A stretch of 64,000 nucleotides of DNA from Guptibacillus algicola (GCF_020171805.1 NZ_JAIVAF010000003.1:372001-436000); one strand, 5' to 3'. Positions 48,884-57,532 are shown, counted from the stretch's first letter. The notes: a model not told the origin generated them from the sequence alone. Numbers and translations: made by a program.

Positions 48884-50797
48884 ATGTGTGGTTTTGTTGG
48901 AGTTTTACGTACGGAACCAAAGAAATCGGGTTACAATTCACAATCAGATTTTGTGAAAATGAATCAGATCATTAATCATAGAGGACCTGATGATGAGGGG
49001 TATTATACTGATCATCACGTATCTCTTGGATTTAGAAGACTTAGCATCATCGATATCGAAAGCGGCCATCAGCCGTATCATTATGAAAATGAACGATATT
49101 GGATGGTTTTTAATGGAGAAATTTACAATTATATCGAGCTTCGCGAACAGTTAAAGAAACAAGGAAAAACGTTCGAAAATGAATCAGATACTGAAGTCGT
49201 CCTTGTATTATTCTCGGAAAAAGGTGTCGAATCGTTCGCTGAACTGCGCGGAATGTTCTCTATAGTAATATGGGACAAACAAGAGAAAACGATGTACGGA
49301 GCTAGAGATCACTTTGGTATTAAACCTCTTTATTATAAAGAGGGAGATCACGATATTATTTTTGCATCAGAAAAAAAGAGTATCACACTATTACAGAACT
49401 ATGAACAAGTCGATGAAGTCTCCTTACAGCATTACTTAAGCTTTCAATATTCACCAGAGCCTATGACATTAACGGAAGGCATCAAAAAAGTTGAACCTGG
49501 TAACTATTTTGTGAAGAAATTAGATGGTCCACTTCAGTTTAAGCAATATTTCCATGCCACGTTCAATCCAGTTATGACTTCGAATGAGGATCAGTGGGTA
49601 AAGCGGATACAAGACGTATTACTCGATTCAGTTAATGTACATATGCGAAGTGATGTACCTGTTGGCTCATTTCTTTCTGGCGGTATCGATTCCTCGATCA
49701 TTGTGTCCATGGCAAAGAGAATAAACCCAAATATTAAGACATTCTCAGTCGGTTTTGAGAGAGAAGGATATTCTGAAGTAGACGTTGCGAAGGAAACGGC
49801 TCAAAAGCTTGATGTAGACAATTATTCTTATATGATCTCTGCCAAAGAATACATCCAAAAGCTACCGAAGATCATGTTCCATATGGATGATCCTCTTGCA
49901 GATCCTGCTTGTGTGCCGCTTTATTTTGTTGCTAGAGAAGCTCGGAAACATGTTACAGTCGTTCTTTCAGGGGAAGGAGCAGATGAGCTATTCGGTGGGT
50001 ACAATATTTACCGTGAGCCTGATGCGCTACGAATGTTCCAACCCGTTCCTAAAGGACTGAAACAGATGATTAACCGAGTAGCAACCGTTCTACCGGAAGG
50101 AATGAAGGGGAAAAGTTTTCTTGAGAGAGGCTCAACGGATCTTTCTAAGCGATATATAGGAAATGCTAAGATGTTTGAAGAAAAGGAGAAATCAAGGCTT
50201 CTGAGAACGTATCATCCAACCGAAACATACCAGAAGATTACAAAGCCTTTTTATCAGACTGTCGCTTCCGATCATCCCGTAAATCAAATGCAGTATATTG
50301 ATATTCAAACGTGGCTTCGAGGAGATATCCTTCTTAAAGCAGATAAGATGACGATGGCAAACGCACTTGAATTACGCGTGCCTTTCTTAGATAAAGAAGT
50401 CTTTAACGTAGCAAGAGAAATACCTGTACATGAGAAGATTGCTGACGGAACGACGAAGTCTATTCTTAGAAAAGCAGCGCGTGGTATAGTACCTGACCAT
50501 GTCCTCGATCGCAAAAAGCTAGGGTTTCCAGTGCCGATTAAACATTGGCTTCGACATGAGCTTTATGATTGGGCAAAACAACTCATCCATGTAAGTGAAA
50601 CGGATTATCTCATTGATAAGAAGGTCGTATCAGAGCTGTTAGAAGCTCACGTTCAGAAGAAAGGTGACTACTCGAGAAAAATATGGACGGTGCTCGTCTT
50701 CATGCTCTGGCACCAAATCTTCGTAGAGCGAATTTATTCGTTTGAAGAGTTACAAATGGAAGATGAAATTGAAAGCAAGATCGCCGCTTTTGGATAA
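48884..50797 (+). CDS. asnB: Asparagine synthetase (glutamine-hydrolysing)
   Basis: ATP-dependent amidation of aspartate with glutamine as nitrogen donor. The 637-residue protein starts MCGFVGVLR, so Cys2 becomes the N-terminal nucleophile of the class II glutaminase domain; NHRGPDDEGYY, GHQPYHYENERYWMVFNGEIYNY and ESDTEVVL are its motifs. The synthetase domain has the pyrophosphate loop FLSGGIDSSII, VLSGEGADELFGGY and RVPFLDKEV. B. subtilis has three paralogues (AsnB, AsnO, AsnH); which one this matches is not clear, and the loose ribosome site suggests modest expression. Confidence 0.93.
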   Translation: MCGFVGVLRTEPKKSGYNSQSDFVKMNQIINHRGPDDEGYYTDHHVSLGFRRLSIIDIESGHQPYHYENERYWMVFNGEIYNYIELREQLKKQGKTFENESDTEVVLVLFSEKGVESFAELRGMFSIVIWDKQEKTMYGARDHFGIKPLYYKEGDHDIIFASEKKSITLLQNYEQVDEVSLQHYLSFQYSPEPMTLTEGIKKVEPGNYFVKKLDGPLQFKQYFHATFNPVMTSNEDQWVKRIQDVLLDSVNVHMRSDVPVGSFLSGGIDSSIIVSMAKRINPNIKTFSVGFEREGYSEVDVAKETAQKLDVDNYSYMISAKEYIQKLPKIMFHMDDPLADPACVPLYFVAREARKHVTVVLSGEGADELFGGYNIYREPDALRMFQPVPKGLKQMINRVATVLPEGMKGKSFLERGSTDLSKRYIGNAKMFEEKEKSRLLRTYHPTETYQKITKPFYQTVASDHPVNQMQYIDIQTWLRGDILLKADKMTMANALELRVPFLDKEVFNVAREIPVHEKIADGTTKSILRKAARGIVPDHVLDRKKLGFPVPIKHWLRHELYDWAKQLIHVSETDYLIDKKVVSELLEAHVQKKGDYSRKIWTVLVFMLWHQIFVERIYSFEELQMEDEIESKIAAFG

Positions 50798-50824
50798 AAG
50801 AATAGATGGAGACATCTCCATGAG

Positions 50825-50860
50825 AAAAGACTGCTGTTCAAAAGACAGCAGTCTTTTTTA
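50825..50860. terminator. Bidirectional terminator between asnB and the DUF2254 gene
   Basis: AAAAGACTGCTGT (50825-50837) and ACAGCAGTCTTTT (50845-50857) form a perfect 13-bp stem. Confidence 0.93.
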
Positions 50861-50876
50861 TACTTGTGCTGAGATT

Positions 50877-52274
50877 TTAGTTTTCCATTTTATGACCTTC
50901 ATCACCGCTCTGTCCAAAACGTTTCTCGATTTTATGAAACTCCTCTTCATGACCTGTGTAATAGGCGAGACTATATAGCTTTTCTAGTAAGTAGTCACGA
51001 TCTAAATCATAAATGAGTTTCTCGTCGATATGGTCCATCGTATTCTTACCAAATTCCCATACTTCCTTTAATTTGTCTTTTGAGATCGATTGGGATACAA
51101 GACTTAAAGCTAAAATGATCTCAGAAATAATTAGATAGTTTTCACCAGCATAGTGTCGAATGTACCCGTAACCACGGTATAGGTAATAGCCAAAGTTCTC
51201 AGATTCCATGACCACCCTTACTTGACCTTCTTTATCAGCAAGGTATGGGGTGAATGTAATATCTTTTTCAACTTCTAATAGGAGGTCAGCCATTTGATGG
51301 ATAATCGTAATCGCTGTCTTCGGGTCATTGTTTCCGAGTGATTTTACGCCAATCTCAGAAAGTTTTGTCATCCCCATCTTAATATCTTGAATCTCTGTTT
51401 CCTTATAACCGATCTCAAGTAGCTCATGATACTTATTAACATCAACATCTTTTGCTCCACTGCCCCAGAATGAAAAGAGTGAGGTGCCTCTCAAAACGTA
51501 ATCTCCTACTTTTTTATGGTATTGAATCATGATATTATCTTTTTTCGCTTCTTTAATCATTTTCCTGAAGTCAATCAATTGAATATACCCAGATTCAAGG
51601 GCGAATGCTTCCGTTTCATTTTCCCTTTCATCCTTATCGTAATGAACAGGTTTTTCGCTTCTGAATTCTTCGAGCTCATCTGAAAGAGAGGTTCTCACGA
51701 TCGAAATGGACTCATCCTTCATATTCGTAGCGATATTATGTACCTGCATCCAGCTTGTCGCATGGTTAATGAACAAAATAAATGTCATCACCGTTATAAA
51801 TGCTAAGGCGAACGTGACGGCAGGAATGACGACGAAATTCTCTTGTGATTGACTTGTTAGTAATAGGAAAGTAACAAGAACATATACGAAGCTTCCGTGG
51901 AAAATCCCTACAAAATGTTGAGTGGTTCGGTCCGCGACGAAATTCAAAAGCATGCGTGGAGAGAACTGGCCGCTAAACGTTGTTAACACAACGAGTACGG
52001 AGTTTAATGTGAACGCACTGAGTGTTAAGATTCCACCGATCAAAGAGCTTACGAGTAATCTTGTTGGTTGAACACTCGCATGCATAAGTTCAGGCGTGAA
52101 CCTAGATATGTCGACTGACAAATCTAGAAAGAGGGTGACCCCTGCGAATAGGATTGCACCAAGAATATAAATTGCTGGCATATACCAAAGAGTGGATTGG
52201 AGTTCATGCTTACGCACTCTCCTAGGCATATCAAAATATTTCCGCAGCTGCCAGGGTAGGAACTTTTTGAACAT
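50877..52274 (-). CDS. DUF2254 family membrane protein
   Basis: About 465 residues from ATG 52274 (AAGGGAG upstream). Four transmembrane helices in the first 190 residues (about 33-55, 78-100, 118-140, 150-172) with the family motifs SAFTLNSVLVVLTTFSGQFSPRML and FVADRTTQHFVGIFHGSFVY, followed by a 270-residue cytoplasmic domain. DUF2254 proteins are widespread in bacteria and uncharacterised; a transport or ion-channel role is only speculation. Confidence 0.9.
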   Translation of the reverse strand: MFKKFLPWQLRKYFDMPRRVRKHELQSTLWYMPAIYILGAILFAGVTLFLDLSVDISRFTPELMHASVQPTRLLVSSLIGGILTLSAFTLNSVLVVLTTFSGQFSPRMLLNFVADRTTQHFVGIFHGSFVYVLVTFLLLTSQSQENFVVIPAVTFALAFITVMTFILFINHATSWMQVHNIATNMKDESISIVRTSLSDELEEFRSEKPVHYDKDERENETEAFALESGYIQLIDFRKMIKEAKKDNIMIQYHKKVGDYVLRGTSLFSFWGSGAKDVDVNKYHELLEIGYKETEIQDIKMGMTKLSEIGVKSLGNNDPKTAITIIHQMADLLLEVEKDITFTPYLADKEGQVRVVMESENFGYYLYRGYGYIRHYAGENYLIISEIILALSLVSQSISKDKLKEVWEFGKNTMDHIDEKLIYDLDRDYLLEKLYSLAYYTGHEEEFHKIEKRFGQSGDEGHKMEN

Positions 52275-52503
52275 GGCTGTGACTCCCTTCAAACGATTTC
52301 TATAGCGTTTTTCCCCTGGTCTACCGTCATAAAACGCAAATTAAGGTTTTTGTTTATTTTGCTTGTTTGTGAAAATCCCATACTTGTGGAATTTATTTTC
52401 CCTTTTCATGTAAAAAGCGGATAAACGATTAACCATTCGGAAAAATTAATACGTGAATTACCATGAAACGTTCGAAGGTTGAGATAGTTGGGTAGGTGGA
52501 AAT

Positions 52504-52986
52504 ATGCCAGTTGAAAAAGCAATCCTTTATATCATGTTTGTAGGTGGAATTTTGTTCTTTTTCTATAGCTTACGTAAACCTCCTGTTAAGGATTGGCTAT
52601 TGGCCTTTTTTATTACTGGTTATTTTGCCTTAATTCTCGGAGTCATCGTAGTGGAAAGTGGCATGCTATCTTATCCTGTGACGATTTTTCCTTATTTTGA
52701 TAGTAGCCCGTTGTTTGAACTAGTGCTGTTTCCCGTTTTAAGCCTGCATTATTATCAAACAACCTATCATTTTTCTTTCAAAGGTTATTTATTAAAGGGG
52801 TTTATGTATACGACGATTATGACGGTGATTGAGTTTTTCCTAGAAAAGCACACAGATTTGGTCCACTACATAACCTGGAAATGGTATTACACATTTATCA
52901 GCGTTTATATTTTCTTTGTCTTGATTCGATGCTTATTGCAACTCATAAGTAAGCTACCGAACCATGAACAAAAAGAAACATCCTAG
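52504..52986 (+). CDS. CBO0543-type membrane protein
   Basis: A 160-residue polytopic protein with five hydrophobic segments (about 5-22, 30-50, 63-80, 97-113, 128-147). The sequence KDWLLAFFITGYFALILGVIVVE and the FPYFDSSPLFELVLFPVLSL motif resemble the CBO0543 family of Firmicutes membrane proteins, whose function is unknown. TAGGTGG lies upstream of the ATG. Single-gene unit. Confidence 0.75.
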   Translation: MPVEKAILYIMFVGGILFFFYSLRKPPVKDWLLAFFITGYFALILGVIVVESGMLSYPVTIFPYFDSSPLFELVLFPVLSLHYYQTTYHFSFKGYLLKGFMYTTIMTVIEFFLEKHTDLVHYITWKWYYTFISVYIFFVLIRCLLQLISKLPNHEQKETS

Positions 52987-53179
52987 ACCGCTCTAGAATG
53001 TTTGTTATGATCGTTCCTCTTGATTATTGAAGCGTGGGAATCATCTACCTTACTTACATGATATGTACCAGGTATGGAATTGGCATGGACGAGCAACCTG
53101 ATGAAACTGTCACGAATGTATGATTGTGAGAAATAAATTAAATACTATCTTCATACCAAATCGAGTGGGGGGTCATACC

Positions 53180-53506
53180 ATGATCAAAAAAATAAAAGGG
53201 TGTCTAAGTGTTTTGATGGTTCTAACACTTTTTGCGCAAGCACCTATTGCAAGCGCACAGCAACCATCCTATGCTGAATGGGGAAAGATAGCGATTCAGC
53301 AAACGAAAAAGCAGTACCCAGAACAGAACGTTACGGAATACACATATGAAGGAAAAGTGTTTATTTCGGATGAACGCCATCAATATAACTTTGACTTCAC
53401 ATTAGAATCCAATGGTGTAAGCAAGAACGTTCGCGTATATGTGCTAGTGAACGAAAAGAAAGATGAACTGATCGACGTTTACTTTGACGATATAGAAGAG
53501 TTTTAA
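53180..53506 (+). CDS. Secreted DUF3889 protein
   Basis: About 108 residues from ATG 53180 (GGGGGGTC upstream). A signal peptide with a likely cleavage after IASA precedes a small domain: QPSYAEWGKIAIQQTKKQYPEQNVTEYTYEGKVFISDERHQYNF, the DUF3889 pattern found in secreted Bacillus proteins. No catalytic residues are evident. A terminator follows directly. Confidence 0.82.
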   Translation: MIKKIKGCLSVLMVLTLFAQAPIASAQQPSYAEWGKIAIQQTKKQYPEQNVTEYTYEGKVFISDERHQYNFDFTLESNGVSKNVRVYVLVNEKKDELIDVYFDDIEEF

Positions 53507-53511
53507 CAAAG

Positions 53512-53540
53512 GCAGCCGGAAATCACTCCGGCTGCTTTTT
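53512..53540 (+). terminator. Terminator of the DUF3889 gene
   Basis: GCAGCCGG (53512-53519) and CCGGCTGC (53528-53535), followed by TTTTT. Confidence 0.92.
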
Positions 53541-53616
53541 CAGTTGGGGAAGAAGGGATTTGAACGTATCAGGAGAATTATTATCTATTGCCAATAGAGA
53601 TAAAGGAGAGAGACGA

Positions 53617-53919
53617 ATGAATGTGGTTAAAAGCAAGAGGGAGATACGTGAGCTCTTATCAAATTTCAAGAGAATCGCTGATTATGATGCTACTGGTAAA
53701 AAATACTACATTGTTTTTGATGATTATGAGCGTGAAGGACAGTGGACTCTGATGAAATATGATGATGGCTCTTATACGATTCATGGAAAAGGGAACACCT
53801 ATTGTGATAAGGAAGAAAAAGTTGTCTCGACTGAAGCGTTACAGAAGTTGCTATGGGAAAATAGGAAAGCAGTTAATAAGGTTATTAGAGAGGTCAATGA
53901 AAAAGCGTTGACGGTATAG
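53617..53919 (+). CDS. Small soluble protein, unknown function
   Basis: One hundred residues from ATG 53617 with AAAGGAGAG upstream; an earlier in-frame start at 53560 is unsupported. Charged and mixed alpha/beta (IREVNEKALTV end; GKKYYIVFDDYEREGQWTLMKYDDGSYTIHGKG strands). No domain recognised. It lies between a terminator and the AEC transporter gene. Confidence 0.65.
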   Translation: MNVVKSKREIRELLSNFKRIADYDATGKKYYIVFDDYEREGQWTLMKYDDGSYTIHGKGNTYCDKEEKVVSTEALQKLLWENRKAVNKVIREVNEKALTV

Positions 53920-54043
53920 ATTAACGCTTTTTTAGATTGTTACTATGCTCAAAAATGAACAAGCAAGGTGCAGAGAATTCGTTCCGTTTTCTGTTATGAT
54001 AAGTCTTTAGAGAAAATCAAACGTATAGATTTGAGGATTTGTC

Positions 54044-54958
54044 ATGATTGGTGTATTCGTCGATATTATTGTACCTGTATTTATTTTGATTGGGATCGGT
54101 GTGCTCCTTCACCGTATTTTTCAGCTAGATCTTTATACGTTAGCGAAAGTGAATATTTATTTTATTGTTCCTGGCTTTATCTTTCTAAAGCTATATGAAA
54201 CGACGTTCTCACTCACGTTGTTTCTTTCTGTTTTGTCGTTCTTTTCCTTCTTCGTAGTCATGTTGTACGTCATCTCACTTATCGTAAGTAAGGTGTTTCG
54301 GTATAGCAGAAGCGTGAAGGCTTCCTTCACAAATAGTATTCTCTTCTATAACTCTGGGAACTACGGGGTACCTGTAAATGACCTTGTATTTAAACATGAT
54401 CCGTTCGCAATGTCGATCCAAGTGATCATTCTTACGTTTCAAAACATCTTAACATTTTCTTGGGGAATCTTTGCACTGAAAGCGGTCGATGGAAATAAGC
54501 TGAACGCAGTTCTTGGGTATTTCAAAATGCCTGTCCTTTATGCGATGGTGTTTGGAATAAGCCTTAATATGTTGAATGTTGATGTTCCTGAATTCGTATT
54601 GATTCCAGCTGATTACATTGCTGACTCAATGGTGGCGATCGCACTTGTGACGCTCGGGGCACAGGTGGCACAGCTTCGTTTTGCAAAGAATCTTTCTGTT
54701 GTGTACGTGAGCTTGTTCATTCGATTGCTGCTAGGCCCTGCTATTGCGATCGGTCTTATTTATACGCTTGGCATCGACGGTATTATCGCGCAGGCGCTCT
54801 TGATTTCTTCCGCTATGCCGACAGCAGTGAACAGTGCGATCATCGCTCAGGAATATCAGAATGAGCCAGAACTGTCTGCTCAAATCGTTCTTGCATCTAC
54901 CGTCTTCAGTATGCTTACCGTCACGATGGTCATCTCTACTAGTAGACTGTTGTTTTAA
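54044..54958 (+). CDS. AEC (auxin efflux carrier) family transporter
   Basis: A 304-residue membrane protein with ten hydrophobic segments. IIVPVFILIGIGVLLHR is the typical N terminus of bacterial AEC proteins; FYNSGNYGVPVNDLVF carries the conserved N-x-G-x-x-G-x-P motif after helix 3, and ALLISSAMPTAVNSAIIAQEY the P-T-A-V-N element in helix 8. Bacterial members carry malate, malonate or other organic acids; substrate unknown. GAGG lies upstream of the ATG. Confidence 0.9.
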   Translation: MIGVFVDIIVPVFILIGIGVLLHRIFQLDLYTLAKVNIYFIVPGFIFLKLYETTFSLTLFLSVLSFFSFFVVMLYVISLIVSKVFRYSRSVKASFTNSILFYNSGNYGVPVNDLVFKHDPFAMSIQVIILTFQNILTFSWGIFALKAVDGNKLNAVLGYFKMPVLYAMVFGISLNMLNVDVPEFVLIPADYIADSMVAIALVTLGAQVAQLRFAKNLSVVYVSLFIRLLLGPAIAIGLIYTLGIDGIIAQALLISSAMPTAVNSAIIAQEYQNEPELSAQIVLASTVFSMLTVTMVISTSRLLF

Positions 54959-54978
54959 GCGTTCAGAAAACATTTTTC

Positions 54979-55007
54979 TTGACGAATGATACGTCTTGAT
55001 CTAAAGT
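54979..55007 (+). promoter_or_regulatory. Sigma-A promoter of the first Mn riboswitch unit
   Basis: TTGACG (54979-54984) and TAAAGT (55002-55007) separated by 17 bp, ending about 20 bp before the aptamer. Confidence 0.75.
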
Positions 55008-55027
55008 TGTAAGTACAAATGAACGTT

Positions 55028-55122
55028 CGAAGGGGAGTAGCTTTTACGGTAAAGTCGTCATTACAGAGCATATCGCTCTCGGCTTTATTGGCAGCGTTAG
55101 CTGTTAGCAAGACCTTTACCGT
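55028..55122 (+). ncRNA. yybP-ykoY manganese riboswitch, copy 1
   Basis: GGGGAGTAGC (55032-55041), TCGTCATTACAGA, CTCGGCTTTATTGGCAGC and TAGCAAGACC (55105-55114) are the conserved blocks of the yybP-ykoY aptamer, in order and correctly spaced. The P1-type pairing ACGGTAAA-GTC with GAC-C-TTTACCGT closes it. A terminator at 55151 forms the expression platform. It controls the DUF1232 gene at 55213. Confidence 0.9.
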
Positions 55123-55150
55123 CGCTTTGGTAAAGGGTTCCCACAAGGAT

Positions 55151-55181
55151 AACCTTTGCCATAGTGGCGGAGGTTATTTTT
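55151..55181 (+). terminator. Expression-platform terminator of riboswitch copy 1
   Basis: AACCTTTGCC (55151-55160) pairs with GGCGGAGGTT (55166-55175) and runs into ATTTTT. An intrinsic terminator before the gene implies control by read-through. Confidence 0.85.
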
Positions 55182-55212
55182 GTTTTGCACATGCAGAAAA
55201 GGAGTGAACAAT

Positions 55213-55488
55213 ATGGCTGCAATGATGAAACGAGCGAGGTTGATCTTCAAAGTGAAGAAGTTCGTCCCATTTTTGTATGAGTATTTTACTTCACGGCAGG
55301 TCGGTAAGAAAAAATGGCTATCACTTGCAGTAATCATCGGTTATTTTGCGCTTCCGTTCGATTTAATCCCAGATTTTCTCAGTATCTTTGGGATACTAGA
55401 TGATGTTATGATTCTGACATTCATCCTGCAACATGTTGTGAAACAAGCTCCACAAGAGCTCAAGGACAAATATGATTTAGACTATTGA
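55213..55488 (+). CDS. DUF1232 (YkvA) family membrane protein under Mn riboswitch control
   Basis: About 91 residues from ATG 55213 (AAAGGAG upstream). KKWLSLAVIIGYFALPFDLIPDFLSIFGILDDVMILTFIL is the DUF1232 signature, with one or two hydrophobic segments and the conserved P-x-D-L-I-P-D-F-L-x-x-x-G-x-L-D-D motif. Function of the family is unknown. The manganese riboswitch in its leader suggests a part in Mn homeostasis or membrane stress. Its TGA is embedded in the -35 box of the next riboswitch unit. Confidence 0.9.
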   Translation: MAAMMKRARLIFKVKKFVPFLYEYFTSRQVGKKKWLSLAVIIGYFALPFDLIPDFLSIFGILDDVMILTFILQHVVKQAPQELKDKYDLDY

Positions 55489-55513
55489 CACTATTCTATA
55501 TATTCTATACTAT
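55485..55513 (+). promoter_or_regulatory. Sigma-A promoter of the second Mn riboswitch unit
   Basis: TTGACA (55485-55490), 17 bp, TACTAT (55508-55513). The -35 box overlaps the stop codon of the DUF1232 gene. Confidence 0.85.
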
Positions 55514-55539
55514 TGAGATAACAATTTATCGTTTCTCCT

Positions 55540-55631
55540 AAAGGGGAGTAGCTTTTACAATAAAGTCGTCAAGACAGAGCGGATGCTCTCGGCTTTATTG
55601 GCAGCAAATTGCTGTTAGCAAGACCTTTACC
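55540..55631 (+). ncRNA. yybP-ykoY manganese riboswitch, copy 2
   Basis: Same blocks as copy 1: GGGGAGTAGC (55543-55552), AAGTCGTCAAGACAGAG, CTCGGCTTTATTGGCAGC and TAGCAAGACC (55616-55625). The aptamer's last segment GACCTTTACC is also the left arm of terminator A, so folded aptamer and terminator exclude each other: Mn binding should permit read-through (ON switch). Confidence 0.9.
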
Positions 55632-55650
55632 AGACGGTGGAGGTCATTTT
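55622..55650 (+). terminator. Expression-platform terminator A of riboswitch copy 2
   Basis: GACCTTTACC (55622-55631) pairs with GGTGGAGGTC (55636-55645), then ATTTT; the left arm lies inside the aptamer. Confidence 0.82.
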
Positions 55651-55654
55651 GTAT

Positions 55655-55685
55655 GACCTTTACCATAGTGGTAGAGGTCATTTTT
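55655..55685 (+). terminator. Second terminator B in tandem after riboswitch copy 2
   Basis: GACCTTTACCA (55655-55665) pairs with TGGTAGAGGTC (55669-55679), then ATTTTT. Nearly a duplicate of terminator A, but it does not overlap the aptamer. Confidence 0.82.
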
Positions 55686-55746
55686 AATTGTACGGTAAGT
55701 TGTTGATAATCTATAAAAAACTAAGAACGAATTAAGGGAGATAAAA

Positions 55747-55917
55747 ATGAAAAAAAACCTATTCTCAACTAATAAATCAATGTCATTTAAAGACCTTGTA
55801 AAGCAAAATAAAGAAGATCTTCTTCACGATAAGAAAGAAATGGATCGGATTGACCGTCAACTCGATGAAAAGTATGATCGTTTTCATCGAAAATCGGTCG
55901 TTAAAGGGGGGAAATAG
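55747..55917 (+). CDS. FbpB-family small basic protein
   Basis: Fifty-six residues from ATG 55747 (AAGGGAG upstream), too short for routine lists. MSFKDLVKQNKEDLLHDKKEMDRIDRQLDEKYDRF matches the FbpB pattern (S-F-x-x-L-V-x-x-N-K-x-x-L-L-x-D). B. subtilis FbpB is a Fur-regulated partner in the iron-sparing response. Here it lies behind a manganese riboswitch and is followed after 3 bp by the Spo0M-like gene, so the two are co-expressed. Confidence 0.75.
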   Translation: MKKNLFSTNKSMSFKDLVKQNKEDLLHDKKEMDRIDRQLDEKYDRFHRKSVVKGGK

Positions 55918-55920
55918 AAC

Positions 55921-56310
55921 GTGCTCCTTCGTAAATCAATGTGCTTGTTAGGAATTGGAGCAGCAAAGATCGATTTGATTCTTGAGAAGCTTACTTTCAA
56001 GCGCGGTGAACTTGTTGTAGGATCGTTCGAGATTATTGGAGGAACGATTGAGCAACGAATCAAGCGCGTAGAATGTGATCTCCTCTATATCGATCACGCG
56101 AAGAAAACTTCTCGCGTTGTTGATTCTGTGACCATCCTAACAGTGAAAGACATACGAAAAGAACAAAAAGTGACGATTCCGTTCTCATTTCGTATTCCTG
56201 AAACCATTCCAGAACCCCAAAAGCGTACCTCTTACAAATTTACGACTCGCTTAGTGTTCAGTGAAGGTGCGAAAAGCGTAGATCAGGATCAGATCGCCAT
56301 TCAAATGTAA
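55921..56310 (+). CDS. Spo0M-like (arrestin-fold) protein, short form
   Basis: A 129-residue protein from GTG 55921 (GGGGGGAAATAG upstream). LGIGAAKIDLILEKLTFKRGELVVGSFEIIGGTIEQRIKRVECDL is the conserved Spo0M N-terminal domain (arrestin-like beta sandwich). B. subtilis Spo0M, which affects sporulation control, is about twice as long, so this is a single-domain version that ends cleanly after the first half. It sits in the Mn riboswitch unit behind the FbpB-like gene. Confidence 0.85.
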   Translation: MLLRKSMCLLGIGAAKIDLILEKLTFKRGELVVGSFEIIGGTIEQRIKRVECDLLYIDHAKKTSRVVDSVTILTVKDIRKEQKVTIPFSFRIPETIPEPQKRTSYKFTTRLVFSEGAKSVDQDQIAIQM

Positions 56311-56313
56311 AAA

Positions 56314-56339
56314 GGAGGGGGCCACTATTGGCTCCCTCC
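56314..56339. terminator. GC-rich hairpin after the Spo0M-like gene
   Basis: GGAGGGGGCCA and TGGCTCCCTCC pair over 11 bp with one wobble and loop CTAT. There is an A-run on the left but only CTTG on the right, so it is at best a weak terminator for the plus strand. Confidence 0.5.
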
Positions 56340-56503
56340 CTTGAAACGGCGCTATGCAGATTGCCGTGAACGAAACAATTCCTCCACAAACGTGATTCAC
56401 ACGCCTTCCAATCAACTACCTCTACGTGTGAAACCTCATTGAAAGTTTCCCAAACCATAATTCCAATCAGAGTAAATGACTTTTTCTATATGGACACATA
56501 CCT

Positions 56504-57532
56504 TTACGTAAAATACTCAAGTTTTGCATCAGGAAAGAATCGATCGATGTAGCCTCCAAGCGTTTCTTTCATGTCCTCTTGCTCGTCTTTCTTATACACG
56601 TATTTCCCTATCCCGTATTTGCCCCACTTCCACTGCCTTTTTTCTTCTTCCATCTCAAGCTTTGACATCGGATAGTTCTTTTCAATAACGCGCTTTGCTG
56701 GTTTCGTGAATCGGTGCTGGATGAGTTCGAACGTTAAGTCTTTTGTTGCGCTCTTTGGGAGTTTTGCTTCTAGTTGCTCAAACAATTCAAGATACCCCTG
56801 TTTCCAATCATCATATAAATAGATAGGCGCTATGATGAAACCAAGAGGATATCCTGCGTCGGCAACTTTTGCGGCCGCTTCAATACGCTCATCGAGCCTT
56901 GAAGTACCTGGCTCAAGAAATTTAATCACATAATCGGCGTTCATGCTGAATCGAAACCGAGTTTTTTTGTTGTGTTCTGCATCGAGAAGATGATCAACAT
57001 GGGCAAATTTCGTCACAAAACGAAGCTTCCCATATTCTGATTTTCCGAAATACTCAATAGCGCTTTTCAGCGTGTGTGTTAGATGATCGATCCCGACGAT
57101 GTCAGAGGTACAAGATGCTTCAAACCTCGTCTGTTCTGGTGCGCGTTCTTGCATATATTTCTCAGCAGCATCAAAGATTTCATCTGTATTCACATACGTC
57201 CTTATGTAGGGTTTACTTCCCATTGTCGTCTGCAAATAACAATAGTGGCAGTGTCCCATACAGCCTGTGGCAAAAGGGATGGCATATTCTGCTGAAGGTT
57301 TTGATGTATCAAATTTCAGCGTTTTCCTTACTCCTACAACAAGTGTGGATTTTGCGACACGATACTGCTGAAAATGGTTATCTCCCGGCAGGTTTCTTAC
57401 CTGGTTGTGCGAGGTGGTTTCACGAATTTCGATTCCCATCTTTGTGAACTTTTCTTTTAACTGACGACCGAGAGGGTAATCAGTAGCACGCGGTTCCATA
57501 TAGACGAGCTGTGGTACAAACGGTTTAACCAA
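56504..57532 (-). CDS. splB: Spore photoproduct lyase
   Basis: Radical SAM enzyme that reverses the UV-induced spore photoproduct thymine dimer in germinating spores. The 4Fe-4S cluster ligands are Cys91, Cys95 and Cys98 (TGCMGHCHYCYLQT), and the conserved H-atom donor Cys141 is in FEASCTSDIVG, the same numbering as in B. subtilis SplB. RFRFSMNADYVIKFLEPGTS follows. The start is TTG 57532, with AAAGGAGG upstream. It lies 17 bp after splA, forming the usual splAB operon. Confidence 0.96.
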   Translation of the reverse strand: MVKPFVPQLVYMEPRATDYPLGRQLKEKFTKMGIEIRETTSHNQVRNLPGDNHFQQYRVAKSTLVVGVRKTLKFDTSKPSAEYAIPFATGCMGHCHYCYLQTTMGSKPYIRTYVNTDEIFDAAEKYMQERAPEQTRFEASCTSDIVGIDHLTHTLKSAIEYFGKSEYGKLRFVTKFAHVDHLLDAEHNKKTRFRFSMNADYVIKFLEPGTSRLDERIEAAAKVADAGYPLGFIIAPIYLYDDWKQGYLELFEQLEAKLPKSATKDLTFELIQHRFTKPAKRVIEKNYPMSKLEMEEEKRQWKWGKYGIGKYVYKKDEQEDMKETLGGYIDRFFPDAKLEYFT

